A DNA stretch of 64,000 bases from Bacteroidota bacterium (GTDB lineage: Bacteria; Bacteroidota; Bacteroidia; Flavobacteriales; Flavobacteriaceae). How positions within the stretch are numbered: the first letter of the stretch is position 1; each line of letters opens with the position of its first letter. Positions 55,285 to 63,911 of this stretch are shown here, one piece after another. The translations under genes were made by a program, and so were the position numbers. Location of the stretch: NCBI GenBank assembly GCA_027592025.1, contig JAQCIQ010000002.1, forward strand, positions 88,001 to 152,000, read 5' to 3'. Below the pieces are notes generated by a model. It saw nothing but the letters and a program-made list of their open reading frames with translations. It was not told where the DNA came from and made no database searches.

Positions 55285-55986
55285 TTATGCTGGTTCGTTC
55301 AACAAATCCAGAAATTCTACCGAATTCGCTTCCATTTGATGAATAACTTTAGTGGTCTTCACAACCAAATGATTGTGCGCTATATAACCAACAATACCTA
55401 CGATAAGACCAGCTACTGTGGTAGTCATGGCTGTATATAGGCCGTCAGCAAGGAGTTTGATGTCTATTTGACCACCTGAATTGGCAATTTCAAAAATGGA
55501 CAAAATCATCCCTATGACCGTTCCCAAAAAACCAATCATAGGACCAACTCCAGAGATGGTCGCCAAGGTCGCCACATTTTTTTCCAATTTATAGACCTCC
55601 AATCGACCTGCGTTTTCGATAGCTGTATTGATATCCTCTAGTGGACGACCTATCCGAGAAATTCCAGTACTAATTAATCGCGAAACTGGAGAATCCAATT
55701 GGGCGCATCTCAGTGTTGCGGCCTCCACTTTTCCAGAAGCCACAAATTCTCTGATCTGACTCATGAAAGAGGGATCTACTTTTGAAGCAGCACGGATCGC
55801 GAACAATCGTTCGAAATAAATATAAATCGCAAAAGTCAGAATGACTACCAATGAGCCAATAATTATCTGACCTGCCAAGCCACCGCTAAGAATAAGGTCG
55901 AATATAGAAAGTGACTTTTCAACCGATTCACTATCGACGCCTTGTTCTAAACCGTTAGGTTGCAATGAATTTAATAAGATGTTCAT
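55285..55986 (-). CDS. exbB: MotA/TolQ/ExbB proton channel family protein
   Basis: A 233-aa inner-membrane protein with three hydrophobic segments (about 38-60, 140-165 and 183-205) and the conserved cores TLATISGVGPMIGFLGTVIGMI and GLYTAMTTTVAGLIVGIVGYIAHNHL. First of exbB-exbD-TonB-like-folC. It lies 50 bases after nhaD on the same strand, so the operon may be larger. Confidence 0.94.
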   Translation of the reverse strand: MNILLNSLQPNGLEQGVDSESVEKSLSIFDLILSGGLAGQIIIGSLVVILTFAIYIYFERLFAIRAASKVDPSFMSQIREFVASGKVEAATLRCAQLDSPVSRLISTGISRIGRPLEDINTAIENAGRLEVYKLEKNVATLATISGVGPMIGFLGTVIGMILSIFEIANSGGQIDIKLLADGLYTAMTTTVAGLIVGIVGYIAHNHLVVKTTKVIHQMEANSVEFLDLLNEPA

Positions 55987-56036
55987 TCGAATATGTCTTT
56001 ATAGTAGTGTAACGTAGAATTTGGCACTCAAGTATG

Positions 56037-57428
56037 TCAAATAATACTGCGCATAAAAACGAACACTAAGGCTCCAGCTAGGAATCCAAAAAGAGCCAGC
56101 CAAGATATTTTCTTGAAATACCAAAAGAAATTGATTTTTTCCATTCCCATAGCCACTACTCCCGCAGCCGAACCAATTACCAGCATACTTCCACCAGTGC
56201 CTGCAGCATAGGCAATAAAATGCCAAATCGGGCTGTCCATGGGCTCAGCAAACATTCCTAAACTGGCCGCCACCAAAGGAACATTGTCTATTACCGAAGA
56301 GCTGAAACCCAACAAAATAACTACCAAATCGGAAACAGGAGCTGTTGGCAACTCCGTACCAACCATAGGCAAGGCGTTTCGCATTGCAGTTGCAAATTCA
56401 AAAAGCAATCCCATTGACTCAAGAGCAGCAACAGCCATTAAAATACCTAAGAAAAATAATATACTTGGAAGCTCAATTTTAGACAGGGATTGATGCACGG
56501 GACCGTGTGTTGCTTTGTCAGGTTGTTCATCTTTTTGAACACCAGAAAGATTGAATTTGGTTGAGCTAAACAACTCGGCAAAAGCTGCCACTACCCCAAG
56601 AGAAAGCATCATCCCAACGTATGGAGGTAAATGGGTAATTGTTTTAAAAATTGGCACAAACACAATAGCTCCTAAACCTAGATAAAGCATTTTAGAGGAA
56701 TGAGGATTTTCAGGTATTTCAGATGCTATTAGGGGTGCGAACCGCCCTCGGAATGTTGGCATGAATGAAGCGATCAAGAGAGGAACAGCTAGACACATCA
56801 TCGATGGTAACAATAAATATTCAAAAAGATGAAAAGCCGAAACTTTGTTGCCAATCCACAGCATGGTGGTAGTAACATCCCCAATCGGAGACCAAGCTCC
56901 ACCTGCGTTGGCTGCTATTACTATCATTCCGACGTACATTAGCCTTGATTCGCGATCAGCAATGAGTTTTTGCAAAATTGAAATCAGGACTATAGTAGCG
57001 GTTAAGTTGTCAATTATGGCAGATAAGAAAAAAGCCAAACCAGAGAACAGCCACAATATTTTTCTTTTACTTCTCGAACGAACAAATTTATTGATAGTAG
57101 AGAAGCCATCGAAGTAATCAATGATTTCTACAATGGTCATGGCACCAATCAGGAATACTAGTATTTCTGCGGTTTTTCCCAAATGGTGAATTAGTGATCC
57201 TTCTAGAATATGAGACTTTTCAACGTCCGTAAACATAGAAAATCCTTCTATCATTCCGTGCAATGCAGAATCGAACCACGTGTTGACATCACCTATGCCC
57301 AGAGAAATCACCGCCCACATTACAGCCATCATAATGAGAGCTGGAATGAGTTTGTCAATTTTGAGACTGTGCTCTAAAGTAATGGCCAAGTAGCCTAGGA
57401 CGAACAAAGAAATAATAATTGCTTCCAT
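56037..57428 (-). CDS. nhaD: Na+/H+ antiporter NhaD
   Basis: Inner-membrane antiporter that expels sodium in exchange for protons. The 463-aa protein has 12 or so membrane segments and the NhaD/ArsB-type blocks: FFLSAIIDNLTATIVLISIL, NAGGAWSPIGDVTTTMLW, and SSVIDNVPLVAASLGM with AAGTGGSMLVIGSAAGVVAMG. Fits a marine organism using a sodium cycle. Four bases after the dehydrogenase gene, so co-transcribed with it. Confidence 0.94.
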   Translation of the reverse strand: MEAIIISLFVLGYLAITLEHSLKIDKLIPALIMMAVMWAVISLGIGDVNTWFDSALHGMIEGFSMFTDVEKSHILEGSLIHHLGKTAEILVFLIGAMTIVEIIDYFDGFSTINKFVRSRSKRKILWLFSGLAFFLSAIIDNLTATIVLISILQKLIADRESRLMYVGMIVIAANAGGAWSPIGDVTTTMLWIGNKVSAFHLFEYLLLPSMMCLAVPLLIASFMPTFRGRFAPLIASEIPENPHSSKMLYLGLGAIVFVPIFKTITHLPPYVGMMLSLGVVAAFAELFSSTKFNLSGVQKDEQPDKATHGPVHQSLSKIELPSILFFLGILMAVAALESMGLLFEFATAMRNALPMVGTELPTAPVSDLVVILLGFSSSVIDNVPLVAASLGMFAEPMDSPIWHFIAYAAGTGGSMLVIGSAAGVVAMGMEKINFFWYFKKISWLALFGFLAGALVFVFMRSII

Positions 57429-57432
57429 AATA

Positions 57433-58659
57433 TTAAATAAGTTGATTTAGGGCTATCTCAAAGGCCTTTGCGCTAATTCCGGTTTGAGACTTGTTTTTGT
57501 CAAGCACTTTTTGCAGTGCCTTTAAAATGGTTTCTGAGGTGTCGTTAAAAATAGCTTCGTCGGTAATGGCAACCCTTCCTTCCATGAAGTAGGCGAATAC
57601 TCTGGCCATACCGCAATTCGAAATAAAATCTGGAATCAAGGCCAGTTGAGAGTCAGCTTGGGCCATAATCGGTCCAAAGAAAATTTCTTGATCGGCAAAA
57701 GGCACGTTGGCCCCGCAAGAAATCACCTCGAGACCAGAACTGACCATTTGATCCAACTGAGATTTAGTAATCAATCTTGAGGCTGCGCAAGGAGCGAAAA
57801 TTTCCGCTTCAGTGTTCCAAATCGTTTCATTGATTTGGTCAAAAGGAATCATATTTTCGGCAATTAAGCTGTTGCCTTTTTTATCCAAGAAAAACTTCTC
57901 AATCGCAGCGTGTTCAAACCCTTCTGAGTTAAGAACGCCTCCTTCTCTGTCAATGATTCCAACAATTTTGGCACCCATTTTAGACAAATAATAACAGGCT
58001 GCTGAACCAACGTTGCCAAAACCTTGAACAATGGCTCTCTTTCCTGATACAGTATCGTCTTTCAGGGTATAATAATGACTCACCGAAACTGCAGCACCAA
58101 ATCCAGTGATCATGTCGGCAATGGTTAATTTTTTAGTAATGTCTGGAGTGAATTTAGGATTCTCTATAACCTTGATTACACCATGTCTGAGCTGACCTAT
58201 TCTGTTGATTTTTTCGGCCTCGGTAGGTTTAAAATGTCCTGTAAAAACACCTTCCTGAGGATGCCATACGCCACTCTCTTCAGTAATGGGAATAACCTCG
58301 TGAATTTCGTCAACATTCATGTCACCGCCTGTTCCGTAATAGCTCTTCAACAGTGGGCTAACTGCTTTGTACCATCGTTCCAAAACACCTTTTTTTCTTG
58401 GGTCTTTAGGGTCAAAATTTATGCCAGATTTCGCTCCTCCTATCGGAGGTCCAGAAACTGTGAATTTCACTTCCATAGTTTTTGCTAGGGAAAGTACTTC
58501 ATCCTCATTGAGACCAACTCTCATTCTTGTACCACCTCCTGCAGCGCCTCCTCTGAGTGAATTAATAACCACCCAGCCTTCGGCTTCTGTTTCGGGGTCA
58601 TTCCAATGAAAAACTATTTCGGGGGATTTTGATTCAAACTTTTGAAGTAAATCTTTCAT
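57433..58659 (-). CDS. Glu/Leu/Phe/Val-type amino-acid dehydrogenase
   Basis: NAD(P)-dependent oxidative deamination of an amino acid. The 408-aa product has the glycine-rich substrate loop SLRGGAAGGGTRMR, the catalytic lysine in GPPIGGAKSGI, GTGGDMNVD, and the Rossmann motif GFGNVGSAA. The family member (glutamate or branched-chain amino acid) cannot be fixed from sequence alone. First gene before nhaD (4-base gap), with a -7 element upstream. Confidence 0.9.
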   Translation of the reverse strand: MKDLLQKFESKSPEIVFHWNDPETEAEGWVVINSLRGGAAGGGTRMRVGLNEDEVLSLAKTMEVKFTVSGPPIGGAKSGINFDPKDPRKKGVLERWYKAVSPLLKSYYGTGGDMNVDEIHEVIPITEESGVWHPQEGVFTGHFKPTEAEKINRIGQLRHGVIKVIENPKFTPDITKKLTIADMITGFGAAVSVSHYYTLKDDTVSGKRAIVQGFGNVGSAACYYLSKMGAKIVGIIDREGGVLNSEGFEHAAIEKFFLDKKGNSLIAENMIPFDQINETIWNTEAEIFAPCAASRLITKSQLDQMVSSGLEVISCGANVPFADQEIFFGPIMAQADSQLALIPDFISNCGMARVFAYFMEGRVAITDEAIFNDTSETILKALQKVLDKNKSQTGISAKAFEIALNQLI

Positions 58660-58681
58660 AAAATAAGGTAGTGCTCTGCCA

Positions 58682-58689
58682 CAAATATA
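58682..58689 (-). promoter_or_regulatory. -7 element of the dehydrogenase-nhaD promoter
   Basis: TATATTTG on the minus strand, a full match, 22 bases before the dehydrogenase ATG. No TTG at the expected distance. Confidence 0.45.
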
Positions 58690-58717
58690 GCGAATTAAGA
58701 CCGCTATTTGGTATAAA

Positions 58718-59785
58718 TCAGGGTTTGAAAAAAATATTTCCCGAACAATGATCCATCTTCGCTCCAGTTACACTTTTCAAACAATTAACCTCATTTCTTA
58801 GTCTCAATACGCCCAAGAAAGCAAAAACTACAGCTTCTTTAAAATCCACAAGCTCAACTTCAGGAATGTGTATGAAATTATTGGTGAACCTCGAAATCGA
58901 TTCTAATAAGAATTTGTTTTTAGCTCCTCCTCCTGTGACCAATATTTTTTTCTTATTGTGCGGCATGGCACTGCCGATTTGATATGCAATATGCTCGGTG
59001 TATGAAGCCAATTTATCTTCAAAAGACAATTCACTGCTTTCAATAAGAGGCCAGAGAGAACTCTCAACCCATTCCATTCCCAATGACTTTGGAAAATTTC
59101 TTCGGTAATATGCTAATCCACTAAGTTGCGATAAAAAATCAGCATCTGAACGACCTCGTTTGGCAATATCTCCATCCCTATCAAACGTCAAATTTAGCGA
59201 CTGAGCCAATTTGTTCAACACAACGTTCACTGCGCAAATGTCATAGGCCAGTCGTCCGTTGTTATCAGAAAAGGATAGGTTAGCAAATCCTCCAAGATTT
59301 AGGCAAAAGTCATAATCCTTAAACAGCAACTCATCTCCGATAGGAACCAGAGGAGCGCCCTGTCCTGCAAGAGCAACATCAGCCGTTCTGAAATCACAAA
59401 CCCAAGTCAACTTAGATCTTTCAGCCGTCAGAGGCAAATTGCCAATTTGTTTGGTAAAACCCAGATTGGGTTGGTGCCAAATGGTATGTCCATGGCTACT
59501 CACCGCATCGACAGAAGTGATGTTATGCCTTTCAATAAAATCAACCACTTGATCGGCAAGGTAGGCACTGTAAACAACATCTAACTCATCCACTTTTTCC
59601 TTTGACCAATGAAAGGCCTCTAGAAGTGAATTTTCGAGTTCAACGGAGTAAGAAATTGTTTCAGCGTGATGTATGATAAACTCCCAATTTCCCTTATGCT
59701 TTTTAAAGCTAACATCACAAATATCTAGACCGTCAAGCGAAGTGCCTGACATCAGTCCAATGATGTGATAACTCGATGGTAACAT
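58718..59785 (-). CDS. anmK: Anhydro-N-acetylmuramic acid kinase
   Basis: Phosphorylates and opens 1,6-anhydro-MurNAc released by wall turnover, allowing its recycling. The 355-aa product has the AnmK signature GLMSGTSLDGLD (11-22), SSHGHTIWHQP, NLGGFANLSF and the C-terminal KILVTGGGAKN. Normal length. No other recycling gene (murQ, nagA) is nearby. Confidence 0.94.
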   Translation of the reverse strand: MLPSSYHIIGLMSGTSLDGLDICDVSFKKHKGNWEFIIHHAETISYSVELENSLLEAFHWSKEKVDELDVVYSAYLADQVVDFIERHNITSVDAVSSHGHTIWHQPNLGFTKQIGNLPLTAERSKLTWVCDFRTADVALAGQGAPLVPIGDELLFKDYDFCLNLGGFANLSFSDNNGRLAYDICAVNVVLNKLAQSLNLTFDRDGDIAKRGRSDADFLSQLSGLAYYRRNFPKSLGMEWVESSLWPLIESSELSFEDKLASYTEHIAYQIGSAMPHNKKKILVTGGGAKNKFLLESISRFTNNFIHIPEVELVDFKEAVVFAFLGVLRLRNEVNCLKSVTGAKMDHCSGNIFFKP

Positions 59786-59808
59786 AAAAGTAAAATTAGG
59801 GCTTATTA

Positions 59809-59838
59809 TTGAGATTTCTCTAGCTTAGCGTATCTTTA
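59809..59838 (+). promoter_or_regulatory. Promoter of the acyl-CoA dehydrogenase gene
   Basis: TTG (59809-59811), exactly 19 bases, TATCTTTA (59831-59838; last base differs from the consensus), 38 bases before the ATG at 59877. Confidence 0.5.
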
Positions 59839-59876
59839 CGAGGTTACAAATTAACAATATCACAAATTATTACCCT

Positions 59877-61019
59877 ATGGAATTTGCTTTATCAGAAGAA
59901 CATCTCATGATTCAATCAGCGGCAAGAGATTTTGCCAACAACGAACTACTGCAAGGTGTGATTGAGAGAGATGAAACTCAGACGTTTCCTTACGCCCAGA
60001 TTAAGAAAATGGGCGAATTGGGATTCATGGGAATGATGGTAGATCCTCAGTATGGTGGTAGCGGCATGGATGCTATTTCGTACGTTTTAGCCATGGAGGA
60101 GATTTCAAAAATTGACGCTTCGGCTTCGGTATGCATGTCGGTCAACAATTCTTTGGTATGCTGGGGTATTGAAACCTATGGCACGGAAGAGCAAAAGGAA
60201 AAATATTTGACGCGATTGGCTACAGGAGAAATCATTGGAGCTTTTTGTCTGAGCGAGCCTGAAGCCGGCAGTGATGCCACTTCTCAAAAAACTACTGCAC
60301 TTGATCGAGGAGATCATTATGAATTGAATGGCACAAAAAACTGGATAACCAACGGCAATTCTGCTTCGGTATACATTGTCATTGCTCAAACCGACGTCGA
60401 CAAAAAGCACAGAGGGATCAACGCCCTCATTGTTGAAAAAGGACAAGAAGGATTTGTCATTGGTCCAAAAGAAAATAAATTAGGCATTAGAGGTAGTGAC
60501 ACCCATTCCCTCATATTCAATGACGTCAAGGTTCCTAAATCCAATCGCATCGGTGAAGACGGTTTTGGTTTTAAGTTTGCCATGAAGACTTTATCAGGGG
60601 GGCGAATTGGTATCGCCGCTCAAGCTTTAGGTATTGCATCGGGAGCTTACGAACTCGCTCTAAAATATTCAAAAGAACGCAAGGCGTTTGGAACCGAAAT
60701 CTGCAATCATCAGGCCATTGCTTTTAAACTTGCCGATATGGCAACTCAAATTGAGGCTGCCCGATTCTTGTGCTTAAAAGCCGCATGGGATAAAGATCAA
60801 GGCAACAATTACGACCTTTCGAGTGCGATGGCAAAATTGTACGCCTCGCAAGTTGCTATGGAAACAACTGTTGAGGCGGTACAAATTTTCGGCGGAAACG
60901 GATTCGTAAAAGACTATCACGTCGAGCGCTTGATGCGAGATGCCAAGATTACTCAGATTTACGAAGGCACCTCTGAGATACAGCGTATCGTAATTTCAAG
61001 AGCAGTCATTAATCAGTAA
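59877..61019 (+). CDS. Acyl-CoA dehydrogenase, short-chain type
   Basis: FAD enzyme that introduces the 2,3 double bond in acyl-CoA during beta-oxidation or amino-acid breakdown. The 380-aa product has FCLSEPEAGSDA, WITNG, the block YSKERKAFG and the catalytic Glu363 in QIYEGTSEIQRIVISR, at the position used by short/medium-chain (butyryl-type) enzymes. Exact chain length unknown. Single plus-strand gene; 6 bases separate its stop from the stop of the convergent outer-membrane gene. Confidence 0.94.
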   Translation: MEFALSEEHLMIQSAARDFANNELLQGVIERDETQTFPYAQIKKMGELGFMGMMVDPQYGGSGMDAISYVLAMEEISKIDASASVCMSVNNSLVCWGIETYGTEEQKEKYLTRLATGEIIGAFCLSEPEAGSDATSQKTTALDRGDHYELNGTKNWITNGNSASVYIVIAQTDVDKKHRGINALIVEKGQEGFVIGPKENKLGIRGSDTHSLIFNDVKVPKSNRIGEDGFGFKFAMKTLSGGRIGIAAQALGIASGAYELALKYSKERKAFGTEICNHQAIAFKLADMATQIEAARFLCLKAAWDKDQGNNYDLSSAMAKLYASQVAMETTVEAVQIFGGNGFVKDYHVERLMRDAKITQIYEGTSEIQRIVISRAVINQ

Positions 61020-61025
61020 TAGATT

Positions 61026-61931
61026 CTAATACATATCGAATCGCAATCCTAGAGAGACGTTTCTTTGCTCCACTGCTTGGTTTTTGAACAAGGGATTCAA
61101 ATCGTATTTCACGTATACCGCAGTATCCCCAAAGGCACAATAAGCACTCAAGCCGTATACAAGATTGGAAGCGTTATAAGATTTTTTGATTTTGTCCTTA
61201 ACGCGCTCTCCGTCGCGGGTATATTTCAATTTTTGTCTTGTGCCAATATTGAATCCACCATAACCTCCCAGTCCAAGCTTGAAACGACTGGTCGAAGACC
61301 CAATTTCTAGGTGGACTGGCGCAACTAGATTGGTAATTGTGAGTTTTGATTTTCTCAAATCTAAAGGAAAAACGTCTAGATAGGTTTGATCACCGTCTTG
61401 AACAAAATACAGGTTTTCTGATGGTTTCAGCCCATTAAATTGAAATGAAAACCCATACTTCAAACTGAGGGCATTCGGAGTTTTAGACAATTTTCTTTTA
61501 TAAACCCACCCTAATTCAAAAAAACGAGAGCCGCCAAATTTATAGGGACTATTGTCCAATGAAGTGTTTTCGGAAATGGCATTGTTGAAGCCCACAGCAA
61601 TCAATAGGTCGCTGCGCTTAAACCATTCTCTTTCGTAAATTTTCGTCTTTTTATGATGTTGGTGCTCGATTTCATTGGCCCTATCATTGATCGAGTCGAT
61701 ACGAATTTCTAATTGACGTGCAAAATCCTTTGCGATGATTTCTTTTTGCACAGCAGCCTCTTCGGCAGTAAGTTGCTCTAATTCTACCGCTTCATTTAAG
61801 TTCTCCAAAGCCTCTCTAAGCTTTTCTTTGACTTCTCTCTCAATTTTTTCTCGAGACGCTTCTTGGGCCAACAGGTTTGAACCACTCAGTCCAAAAATAA
61901 AAGCCAACGCAATAGTAAATAGTGTTTTCAT
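61026..61931 (-). CDS. Outer-membrane protein with N-terminal coiled coil, sigma-factor operon
   Basis: I do not recognise a named family. The 301-aa product has a signal peptide (ending NLLAQ), a highly charged helical stretch at about 25-100 (KIEREVKEKLREALENLNEA), then alternating strands ending NVSLGLRFDMY, typical of a beta-barrel C-terminus. So it probably has a periplasmic coiled coil joined to a small barrel. Third gene of the ECF sigma / anti-sigma-like / barrel operon, 18 bases after the second, and a plausible target or sensor of that system. Confidence 0.7.
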   Translation of the reverse strand: MKTLFTIALAFIFGLSGSNLLAQEASREKIEREVKEKLREALENLNEAVELEQLTAEEAAVQKEIIAKDFARQLEIRIDSINDRANEIEHQHHKKTKIYEREWFKRSDLLIAVGFNNAISENTSLDNSPYKFGGSRFFELGWVYKRKLSKTPNALSLKYGFSFQFNGLKPSENLYFVQDGDQTYLDVFPLDLRKSKLTITNLVAPVHLEIGSSTSRFKLGLGGYGGFNIGTRQKLKYTRDGERVKDKIKKSYNASNLVYGLSAYCAFGDTAVYVKYDLNPLFKNQAVEQRNVSLGLRFDMY

Positions 61932-61949
61932 AGGTGTGATTTGATTAGG

Positions 61950-62663
61950 TTAATTTTTACGGTTAATGTAGACGGTCTGAACGGCCTTTGCCCCTGAAAG
62001 TAACGCGTCAAAGATTTGGTTTTTAAAGGATTGATCCATTTCCTTTTCTACTTCAGCCAAAAGGGACTTCGCCTTTTGAGAGATATCCTTTTGATCTGTA
62101 ATTTCACGACGAACCTCATTTCGATAACGGTTAAGCAGCGCATCCAACTCCTCATCCGAAATGGATGATTTGACTTTGGAAACCTCTTCGATGGATGTAA
62201 CTTGATTTGCTCCGAATTCATCGTGAACATCCAATTCTGTTGGATGAGAATCGTTCTCGGAATTCGAACCAACTCCGACAACATAAGGCAATACTTGAGC
62301 CACTTGAATTTGTGGGCCATGCGGAATTTTTAATCTTTTAATTGCTATATTTTCCGCACTGATACCCCCGTCGTTTTTGATGTTTTGTTTGGCCAGAGAC
62401 GAATCGATGATAGTGATATTCTGGTTTTCACCAACAGCAGTTTTTACAATTATTGAATTAGCAACAGGAGATTCTTGAGTCAACCAAAGAGTCAGCAATC
62501 CCACTGCAGCAACAGATGCTGCAATCCAATGGTATTTGGTTGTTCTGTACTCAGCAGAATCATTTAGTCTCTGATTCAGTCTTTTCCAAGAGTCTGGAGA
62601 AGGTTGAATTTCTCTCGATTCTATCTCTGACTTAATTTTGTTTTCAAATTTTTTTAAAGGCAT
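61950..62663 (-). CDS. Single-pass membrane protein, probable anti-sigma factor
   Basis: A 237-aa protein with a short cytoplasmic N-terminus (PSPDSWKRLNQRL, a pattern common in membrane proteins paired with ECF sigma factors), one membrane segment at about 45-62, and a periplasmic C-terminal part with a helical end (DEELDALLNRYRNEV to LLAEVEKEMDQSF). The start overlaps the sigma-factor gene by 20 bases, so translation is likely coupled. The anti-sigma role rests on position and topology only; no known anti-sigma domain is obvious. Confidence 0.65.
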   Translation of the reverse strand: MPLKKFENKIKSEIESREIQPSPDSWKRLNQRLNDSAEYRTTKYHWIAASVAAVGLLTLWLTQESPVANSIIVKTAVGENQNITIIDSSLAKQNIKNDGGISAENIAIKRLKIPHGPQIQVAQVLPYVVGVGSNSENDSHPTELDVHDEFGANQVTSIEEVSKVKSSISDEELDALLNRYRNEVRREITDQKDISQKAKSLLAEVEKEMDQSFKNQIFDALLSGAKAVQTVYINRKN

Positions 62664-63213
62664 ATTCCAAATCTTTATCGTTTTTGAGTTGTGCTTGGAG
62701 CAACTGTCTCGCTCGGTTCAATTGAGACTTTGAGGTTCCAACAGTTATATGGAGAAGGTCTGCAATTTCCCGATGCTTATATCCCTCAATACAGTACAAG
62801 ACAAATACCATTTTATAACCATTGGGCAAAGCATCTATCAGAGACTGATAGTAATCGCTCTCCAACTGACTGGAAGGATTCACTACCCGATTGTCGAGGG
62901 CTTGTTCCTCATTTAAAAACAGTTTACGACTCTCATTACTCCGAATTAAACTGAGACATTCTCTGACCATAATTTTTCTTATCCAACCTTCAAATGAACC
63001 TTGGTTTTGAAATGAATTGATGTGCTGAAATGCTTTAAAAAAGCCATTTAACATGGCCTCCTCCGCCTCAGGTAACGACTTCAAATAATACCTGCAAACG
63101 CTTAGCATCTTTGGCGAAAACATAGTGAACAATTGTTCTTGAGCTCTCCGATCCTTTTTTTGGACAAGGGCAATCAGTCGGTCGTATTGAATGTTTAGGT
63201 TAATAATTTTCAA
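62644..63213 (-). CDS. ECF-type RNA polymerase sigma factor
   Basis: An extracytoplasmic-function sigma factor with region 2 (LFTMFSPKMLSVCRYYLKS, FEGWIRKIMVRECL) and the region 4 helix-turn-helix (HREIADLLHITVGTSKSQLNRARQLL). No ATG lies before region 2. The frame is open from 63270, but the best start is TTG at 63213 (LKIINLNIQYDRL, 189 aa). First gene of a three-gene operon with a membrane protein and an outer-membrane protein; it probably controls its own operon. Confidence 0.85.
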   Translation of the reverse strand: MKIINLNIQYDRLIALVQKKDRRAQEQLFTMFSPKMLSVCRYYLKSLPEAEEAMLNGFFKAFQHINSFQNQGSFEGWIRKIMVRECLSLIRSNESRKLFLNEEQALDNRVVNPSSQLESDYYQSLIDALPNGYKMVFVLYCIEGYKHREIADLLHITVGTSKSQLNRARQLLQAQLKNDKDLEYAFKKI

Positions 63214-63339
63214 AATAACAGGCTTTCGTCTACTAGTAAAGACGCTCAAAGGTCGAAAATGGTTGCACAACTTTGAAAATTATTACAGTAATCTAGAGTG
63301 ATTTTCCATTTTAAATGATTTTTTTCCTATTATTGCCCC

Positions 63340-63496
63340 GTGAAAATCAAGCTATTTCATTCCACTCCAAAATTTATATTAGGGATATTTCTGTCCATTA
63401 GCTTGATGGCACCTAGTTTGATTGAGCTTGGGCACCTGGTGGTTCATCAGAAGCATCAACTGTGCCACAATGAATCCAAAGCGCACTTGCACGATG
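63340..63496 (+). pseudogene. 5' remnant of a His-rich membrane-associated protein gene
   Basis: Starts with GTG and reads MKIKLFHSTPKF, a hydrophobic stretch, then ELGHLVVHQKHQLCHNESK and AHLHD. This is the opening of a small Bacteroidota protein type with H..H..C..H.H pattern (possibly metal-related). Such proteins continue with a second Cys/His block, but here that part is replaced by hsp20 sequence in another frame. The frame runs on to 63558 without further resemblance. Best read as a truncated gene. Confidence 0.55.
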
Positions 63497-63805
63497 GAAA
63501 CCGAAACTTCCTACCAATTGGAATTGGCAATACCGGGACTAAAAAAGGAGGATTTTAAGATTGATTTGGATCACAATATTCTGACCATATCATCCGAGAA
63601 AAAAGTTGAAAAAGAGGAAAAGGAAGGAGAGAAAGTTACCAGACGAGAGTTCAGCTATTCCTCCTTTCAAAGAAGCTTTCAGCTTCCCGATAATGTAAAA
63701 AAAGAAGACATTTCCGCGGAATATGTCGATGGACTGTTGAAATTGACTTTGCCCAAACTAGAGTCACCAAAATTAGAAAGCAGAAAGCAAATCGATATCA
63801 AATAG
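63494..63805 (+). CDS. Small heat-shock protein (Hsp20), N-terminally truncated
   Basis: From the ATG at 63494 a 103-aa product carries a nearly complete alpha-crystallin domain: ETETSYQLELAIPGLKKEDF, NILTISSEKK, RREFSYSSFQRSFQLPD, YVDGLLKLTLPK. Family members have about 40 residues before this point, including the oligomer-forming N-terminal arm; here these are absent and the upstream codons belong to another gene in a different frame. It could still be expressed as a minimal domain, or be a broken gene. Confidence 0.65.
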   Translation: METETSYQLELAIPGLKKEDFKIDLDHNILTISSEKKVEKEEKEGEKVTRREFSYSSFQRSFQLPDNVKKEDISAEYVDGLLKLTLPKLESPKLESRKQIDIK

Positions 63806-63868
63806 CAAAGCAATCAGAGTTTACAGCATCTTCGACTTTTACGAGATAGTTTGATAGTTGAATTCACC

Positions 63869-63898
63869 AAAAAAAAACCCTCACATTAGTGAGGGTTT
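63869..63898 (-). terminator. Terminator of the rRNA operon
   Basis: On the minus strand: stem AAACCCTCAC/GTGAGGGTTT with a 4-base loop, followed by a long T-run. It lies 15 bases after the 5S rRNA. Confidence 0.9.
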
Positions 63899-63911
63899 GG
63901 TTTATAAAGAA

